From Xestospongia bergquistia (Eukaryota > Porifera > Demospongiae > Haplosclerida > Petrosiidae), in assembly GCA_963965975.1 (NCBI GenBank), contig OZ014415.1, forward strand, positions 3,787,001 through 3,851,000: a stretch of 64,000 nt of DNA. Direction: 5' to 3'. Below, piece after piece: positions 54,094 through 64,000 of the stretch. How positions within the stretch are numbered: the first letter of the stretch is position 1; each line of letters opens with the position of its first letter. The notes beneath the pieces are model-generated. The model was not told where the DNA came from and did not search any database. It was given only the letters and a program-made list of their open reading frames with translations. The position numbers were made by a program, and so were the translations under genes.

Positions 54094-54720
54094 TATAGTG
54101 GTACACATATGAATTTCTAGTACTAATAAAGTCTCTACAACCTTATTTTCAGAGAAAAGTCAGTACACTGAACAAATCACTGTGAGCAATGCTTATATAT
54201 GAAACAAAACTCAAAATACATTTCTAAGTTGACATAAAACAACAATGACAGTGCAAAAATTAATCAAAAAACAAAATACCAAATAAGGTAAGAAGTTCTG
54301 TAAGATAGACATAGGTCTGAATTGCAACAGACAGGAGTCTGTGAGATAGACAAGTCTGAATACCAACAGACAGGAGTCTGTGAGATAGACAAGTCTGAAT
54401 AGCAACAGACAGGAGTCTGTGAGATAGTCAAGTGTGAATAGCACTTTTTTAACCAACGTCTTTTGCTACCTAGACTCCTGTCTGTTGCAATTCAGACCTA
54501 TGACTATCTTACAGAACTTCTTACCCTATTTGGTATTTTGTTTTTTGATTAATTTTTGCACTGTCATTGTTGTTTTATGTCAACTTAGAAATGTATTTTT
54601 GAGTTTTGTTTCCTATATAAGCATTGCTCACAGTGTTTTTGTTCAGCGTACTGTTTTTTCTCTGAAAATAAGGTTGTAGAGACTTTATTAGTACTAGAGA
54701 TTCATATGTGTACCACTATA
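54094..54720. mobile_element. Fold-back element with ~250-bp arms and internal 39-bp repeats
   Basis: Left arm about 54096-54345 and right arm about 54468-54718 are near-perfect inverted copies starting TAGTGGTACACATATGAATT, flanked by TA on both sides, as expected of Tc1/mariner-type MITEs. The loop has three tandem 39-bp units (ACAGACAGGAGTCTGTGAGA..., at about 54324, 54363, 54402), each itself partly palindromic. Short open frames on either strand are mirror products of the arms; there is no coding gene. Confidence 0.8.
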
Positions 54721-55303
54721 TTTGATGTTTAAGCTTTAGCCTGTAGCTTTCTAACACCAGAGTCTGTTTTGGGTAGTAGGGTTCATCTTGACAGGTGATC
54801 TTACTGGTACATTCTGAAAAGGTTGTGCAGCACTATTATTCTCAATAGATTTCTGGTGGTCTATTGTTTTACCATTGTGCTATTAAAAAGCACCTTGCTC
54901 ATATCTGAGGTGGTTTATAACTTTAGATTTACAGTTATATATAATATAATGTTGTTATGTTGATGTAATTGCTAGACCTTATTCAGTGTTAATTTTTATT
55001 AATATAATTTTCAAATAGCTTACTATGTGTTATTTGTTTTTGACCAGTCAGCAGTTTTGTAGCTTCTAATATAATTGTGTTATCCTTTCAACTCTTTTAA
55101 ACTCTTTAACACTTAGGTTTAGTTTGTAATTATGTTAGTTAGTATCTCTACTGTTAATTGGTGCTAATTGTGTTAATAGTTTTGTCACTTAGCTCTTTTC
55201 TTTATTTTTTTTTTTATTTTATATAAATATGATTTAGTTTTTACTTATACTAGAGTTTCATTCTATCCATTAAAGTTATTTCAACTTAACCTAAATACTA
55301 CAA
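54721..55303. other. Possible 5' LTR/leader of the Gypsy fragment
   Basis: AT-rich sequence before the gag frame, ending ...TACTACAATTGGCAACAAGG. A TTGGC-AAC-AGG sequence directly before gag resembles the primer-binding site of Ty3/Gypsy elements of the Mag-like kind. No second LTR is present in the window, so LTR limits cannot be set. Confidence 0.35.
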
Positions 55304-56035
55304 TTGGCAACAAGGCTTGTGGATTCCAACCAAACAATGGCTACTGGTATAACACAATTAGGAACTCTCAAAGAATTCAACTCTGACGTGGAGACAATCA
55401 CAAAATACCTCTATCGTGTGATACTATACTTCGAAGCAAATGAAGTGGCAGATGTCAAAAGGGTGCCTATTCTCCTCAGCTCCATTGGATCCACTACATA
55501 CTCACTGATATGTGACTTAGCAGCTCCAGAGAATCCAAAAACGTTAAATCTACTTGTGATTGCTCAATTATTGAAAGACCACTTCGAACCAAAAAAGCTA
55601 ATTATTGCAGAAAGGTTTACATTCCACAGACGGAATCAGAGGCCAGGTGAAACTATATGATGCCGCTCTAAGAAAATTAACAGTTACTTGTGACTTCGAA
55701 GCAAACCTGCTCTTGGAGACCGATTCGTATGCGGACTTCGTAGCGAAGCCATTCAACGTAGGTTGTTATCCGAGCCTAAACTTACCCTGGCGAAGGCCAT
55801 AGAACCCAAGGGATGGAAGCTGCTGACCAAAGTTCTAGAAGACTGAAAGGACATGAACAGCACATCAAGAAGATCATAGGGACTCCAGGCAAGCCCCAAA
55901 ACAGCCCACAGATATGCTACAGATGTGGAAAATCAAATCATATCCCTGCGGAATGCAGATTTAAGTTGCAATGCTTGTGAAAAGAAGGGACACATAGCTC
56001 CAGCTTGTCGTTCTAATTCCCGGAGGAAAATATTT
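55304..56035 (+). pseudogene. Ty3/Gypsy gag fragment
   Basis: The open frame 55304-55660 reads GTLKEFNSDVETITKYLYRV, ILYFEANEVADVKRVPILLS and HFEPKKLIIAERFTFHRRNQ, a typical Gypsy capsid. After a shift (CDFEANLLLE..., 55690) and a stop (EKF-type breaks near 55845) it ends with two zinc knuckles, CYRCGKSNHIPAEC and CNACEKKGHIAPAC (about 55915-56010). No protease or reverse transcriptase follows, so only the 5' end of the element was inserted or remains. The usual role is packaging of retrotransposon RNA; this copy is dead. Confidence 0.85.
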
Positions 56036-56229
56036 GTTAAAACGTCATTGAATGGAAACAAATATTGATAAAACACAAAACACCATGTTACAAAAGAAAA
56101 AAAACGAAACTTACAAATGTAATCTGTTACATATATAAACTTAGGAACAATAGTTAGCATGGATGATTGTAACTGTCATTGTACATCAATCAGTAAATGC
56201 AGAACATCTATTTAACGTAATCTCAGGTA

Positions 56230-56680
56230 TATCCAGTAGTTCCATCAACAACAAGAATGTGGTCATTACCTTCTTGAAAACCTACTATACTATACTTCTA
56301 TAATATAGGAATAGTCCAAATATCTAGTTCATTCTTTGGAATCTCCACACATACATTCACTTTACCATCAGGTCAATGTACATTTATTATGAAAGGCTTT
56401 CTTTACAAGACATAATGCTACTCCATTATGCATTCCTTGGCATTCAACAAGTTGTTTGGCTTCTTGTAGAGGTATTTCTTGACAGTAAAGTGTCTGTTCA
56501 CTAACAGGTATGTTTGTTTTCTTCTCCACCTCTTCTTTTAGCTGAGTAACAGTAGACATGTAAGAAATAGAAAGCGTGACAGGGTCTTCAAGATCACCAC
56601 GAACTATTATATTCCAACAAATATCTTGACTAGACGAGGAAGCAAATTCGACAGGCATAGAGACTATGATCATTTAAGTT
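56230..56680 (-). pseudogene. N-terminal fragment of the ubiquitin-like gene
   Basis: On the minus strand from 56673 it reads MIIVSMPVEFASSSSQDICW, STVTQLKEEVEKKTNIPVSE and LVECQGMHNGVALCLV, then a one-base shift and further similarity to about 59520 of the intact gene. It is an N-terminal partial copy in the spacer, close to the inner edge of the right arm and in the opposite orientation to the intact gene. The 5' domain is open for 101 codons. Confidence 0.8.
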
Positions 56681-57382
56681 GTCCTCTTCTTAATTTCATA
56701 ACGTCTTTAGTCAATCTCGTGACAATGATTAACTAATGTCACTTACTATAGACCATGAAATGATGATGTTAAAGGTAAGGTAGTTCGTTTTTATAGTATA
56801 TACTAGACATTATGCTATTATATATTCATGATTGTAATGCGATGATGAGAGATTAATATTCTATTATCTTGTCTTTTTAGATGTAAGGCATGTATGATAA
56901 TACTATTGACAAATAGGAGAATATTTGATGAAGCATTTCAAGTTCCAAGCAAACTTCTTTTTTATCACTGTAGTCATAATGATTATTTCTTCGGCACAAC
57001 ATATAACAATGCTTTTCAGTAAGCTGGTCTAATATGAAAAATTGTTGCCTTCTAGCATGTTACGATTATCAAGCCACTTGCATGTAATTATATGAATACT
57101 TAATTAAATAGGTAAATAAGGACATTTAAAAATGAAGTAAATGTATGGATGGCTAATGTCAATCTAATACAAAGAATACAAGCAAGATAGTAGGAATGGT
57201 AATTGCATCATCCTTTCATAATAGCACATATTATTTTAAGTCGTTAGATAGTTGGTGAATATTCTAAATTGTTTGTGCTACCTTTGCTGTTATATAGGGA
57301 TGATGGAATTGCCATCGTATCATCTTAATTTGCATTGTTTGTGTTGAACTGATATTACTTATCAGTACATCTACTTCATTTT

Positions 57383-57661
57383 TTAAATGTATATATTTAA
57401 CCTTGCTGTGCATATGGGCGCATGGCGAGGGTTACTGTAGTTTGTCAGTGTGTCTGTGTGTCTGTTACCCGGGCAAATGGCTTTAAACTGCTTTAACTTG
57501 GCAAACACGGCACTGGTAGCCACCAAACTATAGTGGATGGTAGCAAAACGTCTGTACTTCTTAAGAATACTGCCAAAATGAGCATCAAACGAACAAAAAG
57601 CTATAAAAGTCTGAAAAAACTTTGAAAAAGCACAGCTTTCAGTGAAGACTAGAGAGTTCAA
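57383..57661 (-). repeat. 92-residue open frame in a repeat, right arm
   Basis: Counterpart of 49992-50270 on the opposite strand, differing at three residues. Considered repeat-derived for the same reasons. Confidence 0.35.
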
Positions 57662-57893
57662 TAAAAACCTCCTGCATACAGCTTATGACATTTTTAAACT
57701 TTTGCAAAAATACTTGTTGAAAACTTATGACAGTTTTACTAAGTTTTGGCAGTTATCTTTGCCTTATTGCCCTGCAATTCTTTATCCGTGTGCGTCGCTA
57801 TCTCTCTAAACTGAACAAAGAGTCTTTTGACAAGTAAAATAACTCTTTTTGGCACATGATATACTGTTCAGAGATTCACACTTGTCAAGATTT

Positions 57894-59070
57894 AGCTAAA
57901 AAAAGAAAGTATGGCTGAGGAAGACGATCTAATGATGAAGCTTCTCTTTATGTGTCAGAGAAGAAATATCGTGATGGAGCAAGTGCAACTAGGAAGAGAA
58001 TAAATTTTTGATGGTTGTTGGAACTATTGTAGATCGTGAGCAATTAAAGATTGTAAAATAGTTTCACATTGATCCAACATTGGGACATATGAGGTTTAAG
58101 AAAACTGTAAGATAAATCAGGGAATGATTTTTGTGGGAAGGTACATGAACTGATGCCAAAAAAGTGGTTAAGTTTGTTGAAAATTTGGTGTATTTTTATA
58201 TCAACACATCTAGGTTGCTACTTGTAATAAATGTCAGAGGATGAACTCAATCGTCACTAACAATGAGCTTCATAACATATCCATATATTCCCCATAGTAC
58301 CATGTGGCAATTGACATTGTCAGCCCAATATCTCCAAAATCGAGAAACTACAAAATGGGTGCAGGCCATCCCTTGCCTAGCAAATGTACCTATAATGTCG
58401 CTGAAAATTTATTCAAAGTAATGACATTATTGAATAAAATTATAGAATAATATTCATATAAGATATGTTTGGCATAGATTTTTATGAGAATGGGTCTTTC
58501 TAAATTGTTGACAAGTGACTAAGGCAGAGAGTTTAGATGCCAATTCGAAATTTAGAAGTTTATTACAGTTTTTGAAATATAATAACATTATCAGTCCTCC
58601 AACATAGACAAAATAAAATTTATATTAACCTAATTAAATATTATATAAAAAATAAGAAGTTATATTTTTTAGACAAGATAATAGCAAGCCATTTAGTGTC
58701 CTGGGATAAACCATTTTTATCGTAAGATAAAATATTGCCAGTAATTTATTATCCTAGGATTAAATATTCCGAGCCAAAATTTTTTGTCCTAGGATAAATT
58801 TTGTGTGGTTAGGACAAAATCGTGCAGCAATATTTTAACCTAGGTTAATAATTCTGCAATATTTTATCCAGTCGGATAAATTTTAGGTATTGTCATGATA
58901 GGTAGTTCGTCGCGCAAACGAATGAGAAAAGCTGGAGACATTTATTATAATCGATTTTCAAATGTTGCCAGTGACCTGGGCACTCCCCTTATAACGCCTC
59001 CGCCCGGAAGCAACTCCCTTGCGTTTTCTGCGAGACCGCCCAATATTTTATAATCAACCTTCTCCTTTAA
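57894..59070. other. Right-arm segment without a recognised gene; contains CCTAGG cluster
   Basis: Present only in the right arm. It is AT-rich, with short open pieces of no recognisable family. 58725-58880 has repeated ATCCTAGGAT, GTCCTAGGATAAATTTTG and CCTAGGTTAATAA palindromes, then CATGATAGGTAGTTCG. 58900-59060 is GC-richer (CGCCTCCGCCCGGAAGC) and immediately precedes the gene at 59071, so it may include its promoter. Confidence 0.45.
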
Positions 59071-60315
59071 ATGATCATAGCCTCTATGGCTGTCGAATTT
59101 GCTGCTTTGTCTAGTCCAGATAGTTGTTGGAATATAATAGTTTGTGGTGATTTTGAAGACCCTGTCACACTTTTTATCCCTCACAAGTCTACTGTTACTC
59201 AACTCAAAGAGGAAGTGGAGAAGAAAACAAACATACCTGTTAGTGAACAGACGCTATACTATCAAGAAATACCTCTACCAGAAGATAAACCACTTGTTGA
59301 ATGTCAAGGAATGGATAATGGTGTGGCATTATGTCTTGTAAGAAAGCCTTTTGTAATAAATGTATATAGACCTGATGGTAAAGTGAATGTCCATGTGAAG
59401 ATTCCTAGGAATGAACTAGATAGTTGGACCATTTCTTTATTACGCAAGTATATTTGTAGCAGAGTAGGTTTTCAAGAAGATTATGACCACATTTTTGTTG
59501 TTGATGGAACTACTATCAAAATGGATAGACCTGAGCTTAAGTTAAATGAATGTTCTACAATTACTGATGGATGTACAATGACAGTTACCTTTTTAAAAAC
59601 GGTTAACATAGAAAGACCACATGAGGATAAAGACAGGTACATAATACGAAGATCATTTTATGTTCCATCTTCGAGTTCTCAAGAATTTATAATGAATAAA
59701 GTTAGCTATCAAAGAATGGATTGCGATTGGAAAGGTGTATGGACAGTTTATATTCAACAAGTTGATGGTTCAAAGAGAATCTTGTATTTGAAAAAATTAT
59801 CATTAACTCCAGTTTATGAAGTTCGTGAATCAGTACGTGACATTTATGCTGTGCCAACTTATCAACAGAGATTAACTGTGGGTGATACAGTTCTTGAAGA
59901 TTGGGATGTAGAGGGTAGACCATTCCTCTTAGCCAATTACCCTGCTATCCATGATGGAGTGACTCTCTGTCTTGTTTGCCTTACTGAAGGAATACATGTC
60001 AAAGTATCTACATTAGGTCACACTCAGCTGACTCCATCTCCCATCAACCTTCGTTATACCAGAACATCTTCCTTGGGATTTTATAATGGTTACATCAATA
60101 TTTTTAATCCAAAAGAGATGATGTTAAGCAGACTATTAGAGTTAATTAAAGTAATGTCTAGGGGTTCATCCCATCTACTCGTGCTTTATGAGATCAGTAC
60201 TTCTAACAACTATGACTTCAAGCAAGTATCTCTTAAAGAAGGAGATGTAACCATTGCATCTATTCCATGGATTATTGATGGATGTACTGTGAGTGTCAAC
60301 CCACCTCGTTCATGA
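59071..60315 (+). CDS. Protein of tandem ubiquitin-like domains, intact frame
   Basis: 414 residues, uninterrupted. Domain 1 (about 15-95) has the ubiquitin pattern: WNIIVCGDFEDPVTLFI, STVTQLKEEVEKKTNIP, SEQTLYYQEIPLPEDKPL, NGVALCLV. Similar strand-helix-strand units follow at about 95-190 (INVYRPDGKVNVHV, ITDGCTMTVTF), 200-310 (WTVYIQQVDGSKRILYLKKL, YQQRLTVGDTVLED, HDGVTLCLV) and 310-414 (IHVKVSTL, MLSRLLELIK, IDGCTVSV). It has no di-Gly C terminus, so it is not itself a conjugating modifier but probably an adaptor with repeated ubiquitin folds. The Met at 59086 (MAVEF) is an alternative start. Three other partial copies lie in this window (49346, 50659, 56230), so this is a local family. 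Confidence 0.75.
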   Translation: MIIASMAVEFAALSSPDSCWNIIVCGDFEDPVTLFIPHKSTVTQLKEEVEKKTNIPVSEQTLYYQEIPLPEDKPLVECQGMDNGVALCLVRKPFVINVYRPDGKVNVHVKIPRNELDSWTISLLRKYICSRVGFQEDYDHIFVVDGTTIKMDRPELKLNECSTITDGCTMTVTFLKTVNIERPHEDKDRYIIRRSFYVPSSSSQEFIMNKVSYQRMDCDWKGVWTVYIQQVDGSKRILYLKKLSLTPVYEVRESVRDIYAVPTYQQRLTVGDTVLEDWDVEGRPFLLANYPAIHDGVTLCLVCLTEGIHVKVSTLGHTQLTPSPINLRYTRTSSLGFYNGYINIFNPKEMMLSRLLELIKVMSRGSSHLLVLYEISTSNNYDFKQVSLKEGDVTIASIPWIIDGCTVSVNPPRS

Positions 60316-60411
60316 ATGTAACAGAAAATGCCAATAACCATAGAGACTTAATTTGATAAACCTTGAACCTAGTAGGTTCAACCTACATGTATTAATTCTA
60401 TATTCATTATT

Positions 60412-60618
60412 GTGTATTATTACGTCATGTATCGATATAAATACAGCGTGCTTTTAGTATTTTTGTCAGTTGTCATAGTTGTCTTATTTGCTGCAGTTGT
60501 TATCATTATTATTATTATTACTATTGTCATTGGGTCGGTTGTCAGTTATACAAATAGCCGGTTCTATAATTCTTCTAAAATTCACTCAGTCACTACAGAT
60601 ACTTGGAAAAATACTTGA
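60412..60618 (+). CDS. Single-membrane-span open frame, right arm
   Basis: Same as 49043-49249 with three residue changes near the end. About 100 bp after the ubiquitin-like gene. Basic start, about 32-residue hydrophobic span, then a Tyr/Ser/Asn-rich tail; TGA precedes a GTAAGT donor at 60624. Its conservation in both arms hints that it is coding. It may be the first exon of the IgGFc-like gene if a different donor is used. Confidence 0.45.
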   Translation: MYYYVMYRYKYSVLLVFLSVVIVVLFAAVVIIIIIITIVIGSVVSYTNSRFYNSSKIHSVTTDTWKNT

Positions 60619-60884
60619 TAAAAGTAAGTATATACCCAAATAAGTCTAATAACTTTATTATAGAGTTATTGAAAAGGATTATAATGTATAAATCGGATGC
60701 AATGGCTATTTTTTCTGATGGTATCTCTACATATTCAGCACTACCATACCTACAAATAATTTATAAGGATGTATTATACATTCACTACATACTTTACTTA
60801 AATAGTTCTCAAGTTCAGCTTATCACAATAAAGTTAAAAAATTATTTTCTTGGTATCTATTTTAATGTTATTTTCTCATTATAG

Positions 60885-61660
60885 AGCCAATAATTGACCT
60901 CAGTTCATCCATTAGTGAATTCTTTGTGGGATTCTATGAACATGTACATGGATCTAATGTGCACACATTGTATGTTTATACTATGAAAACAATTCCTGTT
61001 ACTTTTAAAGTTACATCACTTGATGGCAACTTCTCATATGTTGGAACAACTAGTTATAACAACCCTCAAAAAAAGCAAGTTACGAAGTGTTAGATCACAT
61101 CTATTCCTGGAGAAGAAAGGGTTTTAAATTTTACTCTATAGACACAGACCCAATATCAGTTATTGCATGGAGCTACCATAGTCAGTCACATTTCATGTCT
61201 TATCTAGCTCTTCCATGTCATAAACAGACAACAACTCAATACATATACTACATTCTGTCTACATTAGGTTGGAGTGATCAGACAAGTCAGTTCATGACTA
61301 TTGGTTGCCTTAATAACAGTAATGTGACTATCATTCCAAACAATGACATTACTGTTCCATCAGATCCTCAAGACAGTACATCTGTTATTATAATTGTTTC
61401 AGCTGCAAGTTCCTTTGGCTTTGTTCTTCATTTACTCCAAACATTCTTTGTTTATAAGGCTCAAGTTGATCTTACAGTACTGGAACCAAATTTTATCCGA
61501 CACTCCACTCACTATTATCAGTTGACATGAAACTGCCACAACATGTGGAAAGACATTTCTGTTACAATTACACATGAGTGGAAGCAATCGGCAAACTTAC
61601 AAAGTGATTGCTAGTAATAATAAAACAAATGCCGTCAAAACTTGTGGTACATATTACAAA
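60885..61660 (+). pseudogene. IgGFc-binding-like exon, right arm (frameshifted)
   Basis: After the ATTATAG acceptor (60881-60884) it reads IDLSSSISEFFVGFYEHVHG and VTSLDGNFSYVGTT. It is shifted near 61070 (extra bases in AACCCTCAAAAAAAGC), then is open again at 61087-61530 (YLALPCHKQTTTQYIYYILS, SQFMTIGCLNNSNVTIIPN). A further shift gives a more complete C-terminal part: FVLHLLQTFFVYKAQVDLT, TCGKTFLLQLHMSGSNRQTY and KVIASNNKTNAVKTCGTYY, again like IgGFc_binding ('WGK-x-F...VIAS-x-x-x-T-x-V'). The frameshift is absent from the left arm. Confidence 0.65.
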
Positions 61661-61682
61661 CCAGAACATATCAAGATATGTT

Positions 61683-61896
61683 CTGGCAGATCCAGAGTGT
61701 AGAAATAGTGGGTGCACAAACCTAATAAATATTCATAATATTTATTAATCATACCACACCCTTTTAATTGTAAGTAAGGTTGCTATGAATATACTTAAAG
61801 TAATAATTATATACCGTAGGGTGTGACTTGATCATTGACCATAAATATTATTATAGAATAAAAAGGGGTGCTTGTGCACCCTCCTAAACCTGCCAG
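61683..61896. mobile_element. 214-bp inverted-repeat element, right-arm copy
   Basis: Starts CTGGCAGATCCAGAG, ends CTCCTAAACCTGCCAG, flanked by a 9-bp direct repeat AGATATGTT (61674-61682 and 61897-61905). The interior has GTGGGTGCACAAACC facing GTGCTTGTGCACCC. It is a non-autonomous DNA element with a 9-bp target duplication; no coding sequence. The left-arm copy is at 47700-47914. Confidence 0.75.
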
Positions 61897-61905
61897 AGAT
61901 ATGTT

Positions 61906-62370
61906 TTACACGATCAACAGTGTATACTGAAGTATTATCTCTGATCAACCAATCTATCTTACTCAAATAGGTGTTAGTACTCAATATGCTTGTGGTAACT
62001 TTGGTGACCCTTCTCTTACAACAATGCCATTAATAGAACAATACAAACACACAAACACTCAATCCAGTTTTCTGTATTGATATCAAATGGTACTAGATAT
62101 TACAGTGTGGTTGTACCAAATGATGCTTACTTTAACCAGAGTTTATTAATCAACATCAATCTTATCAATGGATTTTAATGTATGCATCAGATGGTTCTAT
62201 CTATGGATATGGGTATTCAACATCTTTTAGTGGTACAATACAATAGCACATACTAACTCAAATGGTAAATTGTTTGTCTCTATCTATGGCTCGACACATT
62301 ATGCAGGATAAAGTTATGTTGGAGGCATTAAATTAAATCCCATTAACATTCTAAGAAGCAATGGTAATTA
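61906..62370 (+). pseudogene. Downstream IgGFc-like exon, right arm
   Basis: Counterpart of 47100-47690. Contains QYACGNFGDPSLTTMP, ISNGTRYYSVVVPNDAYFNQ and YGYGYSTSFSGTIQ in shifting frames with stops. A decayed beta-rich extracellular-type exon. Confidence 0.45.
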
Positions 62371-63951
62371 TTTTACTTGACAAAATTCAAGCTCTGATTT
62401 TATTTGTAAATTTATACACACACACACACACATATATATAGATTTGTACAAGTAATTGTAATAATATTCCTTTTTTTGAGCTAATTACCTTCTACCTCTT
62501 GAAGTTAGATCATGTAATGGTAGACTTCTTTGTTGGATTTATAACACCAGTAATCAATGTGAATTATTCATACATGGTGGTTGTCATGGAAATAAAAATC
62601 AATTTAGGACTCTTAATGATTTTTGTAATGAATTATATACTATACTAATATTTCTTTATAATGATTACCATTAGTGTAATTATTATTATTTACCTAAGTT
62701 GTTCATTTGTTCAACCAACCAAGAAATGAAGCTCAGACATTTATGATAGCATTGTTTATACTAACTATTCCAATGCAGTTTGTTATCCTGATGAGTGTGC
62801 AAACTGCTTCCCAAGATATCTTAATGGAAATAGGCAAATGTTTGTGGTAAGATCTTAATTATTTGTAAAAAACTCAAATCAATGTATAATTTGTTACACT
62901 TCTGTATTTTATGTGTATGTGTGTCATTAAACCTCGATGTTCACTTTTGTGAGTGTGAGTTATAGTACTTGCTTTATGTGTCTGTTAGCTGGCAATGCAC
63001 TTTGAACAGCTCTAATACAGCAGAGAAATTGCTTACAGCTACAAAACGCTACAAAACCAACAGAGAAACAGCAAAAAGTTAAGCATTAGCAAGTTGTTCT
63101 AGATAAATGACTGTCTGGGGGAAATAAAGATTCACAAAGACCTTCAAAAAAAGAAGAGTGCTAGTAATAGAACTCTGTACTTTAATGTGAAATTAATACT
63201 ATACTCAAAATCGTAAATCTTAAACACCAGAGCCTAATAGATTCTATTCATATTATGGTGTTCCATTACTAGCACTTTAGACACAGACTTCAAAAAAAAA
63301 CACAGGCAAGTTGGACATGTGTTTGCTCTTATAAAACTTCTATAGGTAAAAAATACAATTATCTACAATTCCATTGTGGAAATTTTAGTTAAAATGTTTG
63401 GTTTCGAAGTTATGGCAAAATTGACTGAAATTGACAGCTGTTTAGCAATGAGTTGATTAAGTGACTGTAGAACAAAATTAAACCACATATACTAACCAAT
63501 GAATCAACTCTAGACATAAGCTCTACAATGATGAGGTGTGACAGATAATACTCAAAAACTTTTTTCTAGCTTTCTTGTCTGCATATAATTTCAACACTCT
63601 GTAGCAATAGCTTAATTTCTACAGACACAGCTACAAATTGTACAATCTTTGTAGCTTTAGTTATTGTTTAACTGTGTGGTTAGTATCTCCTAAATCAATT
63701 ATAAGATGATTTTCACTTATATATTCTTTATTTGCTTTAGCATTGCATGTCATTAAATCGTCTCTCGCATTTACTATTTAGCTCATGTGGTAATCAAATC
63801 TTAGTACAGTCAAAATTTACTTTTATTGACATATGAAGGTTTAGAGTTGATCTGTTAAGTAGTATCATGCAGTTGCAAATGTGACGTTTATGATAAGTTT
63901 ATCACTTACATGAAAAGTATAATTATCAATTTTAAACTTTTTTTCATGTAG
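62371..63951. other. Intron/spacer of the right arm
   Basis: Matches 44803-47100 of the left arm in reverse, minus the MULE-containing 875 bp. It has a (CA)n microsatellite at 62415-62432. A short exon-like block near 62720-62850 reads TNYSNAVCYPDECANCFPRY. Otherwise no gene is seen. Confidence 0.5.
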
Positions 63952-64000
63952 ACACAGAATTTAAACCTTCATACCCTTTTACAAGTAGTACATATCTTCC
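63952..64000 (+). CDS. Ser/Thr-rich exon, right arm (cut by window edge)
   Basis: After a TTCATGTAG acceptor it begins ACACAGAATTTAAACC, the same as the 111-nt exon at 44692-44802, and runs off the window. It shows that the right-arm gene continues into the Ser/Thr/Cys exon series beyond 64000. Confidence 0.6.

Larger units (their letters stand above)
56995..64000. repeat. Right arm of the large inverted duplication
   Basis: Pairs with 44755-50658 in reverse orientation and continues past the window edge. The inner edge is at CACAACATATAACAATGCTTTT (56995). Compared with the left arm it carries about 2.2 kb more (57893-60084), including most of the intact ubiquitin-like gene, and lacks the MULE derivative. 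Confidence 0.92.

Noticed and set aside
54211-54679. Two similar 81-residue proteins on opposite strands
   Set aside because: Mirror products of the arms of the fold-back element.
1-64000. CRISPR arrays, bacterial operons, rRNA genes
   Set aside because: The spliced, AT-rich, transposon-filled sequence is eukaryotic. The tandem repeats here have near-identical whole units with no unique spacers, and no rRNA-like stretch was seen. tRNA genes were not systematically searched.

Overview
This window looks like repeat-rich, AT-rich DNA from an animal with very short introns. The mix of gene remnants (SAM-domain, leucine-rich-repeat and IgGFc-binding-like modules), many transposon families and 44-60 nt introns suggests a marine sponge such as Amphimedon. 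That identification is inference from style; no marker gene proves it. Most recognisable coding capacity belongs to mobile elements, and most host genes are broken by them.

Layout. 1-4373 (minus): 5' part of a decayed BEL/Pao retrotransposon (family A, copy 1), inserted in an intron of an array of six tandem mini-exons (4374-5370). 5395-5664: a Penelope-like reverse-transcriptase scrap. 5683-16130 (plus): a host gene resembling the SAM-domain/SAMD3-like family, interrupted by an intact-looking hAT transposon (6080-8475, perfect 8-bp target duplication) and by a decayed BEL/Pao element of family B (9505-15216, perfect 5-bp target duplication). 16527-19340 (minus): CACTA/EnSpm transposase relic. 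19345-20585 (plus): unrecognised coding sequence. 20645-21190: DDE_Tnp_4 transposase relic. 21303-22860 (minus): SWIM/YqaJ gene relic. 23486-35975: a coiled-coil/leucine-rich-repeat host gene remnant invaded by a ~150-bp satellite, a nearly intact BEL/Pao family A element (25291-31396, identical LTRs, one coding frameshift) and two MULEs (32888-33812, 34188-35570). 36360-38451: unrecognised duplicated exons, a second mini-exon array and a half PHD finger. 39470-40177: pogo/Tigger relic.

43100 to the right edge is dominated by a giant inverted duplication. The left arm (about 44755-50658) and right arm (56995 to beyond 64000) hold divergent, head-to-head copies of a locus. It encodes tandem ubiquitin-like domains, a membrane segment, IgGFc-binding-like exons and repeated Ser/Thr- and Cys-rich exons. 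The spacer (50659-56994) carries further fragments of the same ubiquitin-like gene in both orientations, a fold-back element and a Ty3/Gypsy gag fragment.

The points most worth following are three sets of tandemly duplicated short exons (120, 66 and 111 nt, all multiples of three and flanked by phase-1 introns), the head-to-head inverted duplication, and a stem-loop placed just before the 3' LTR in two diverged BEL families. All boundaries were read by eye; no alignment or database search was run.
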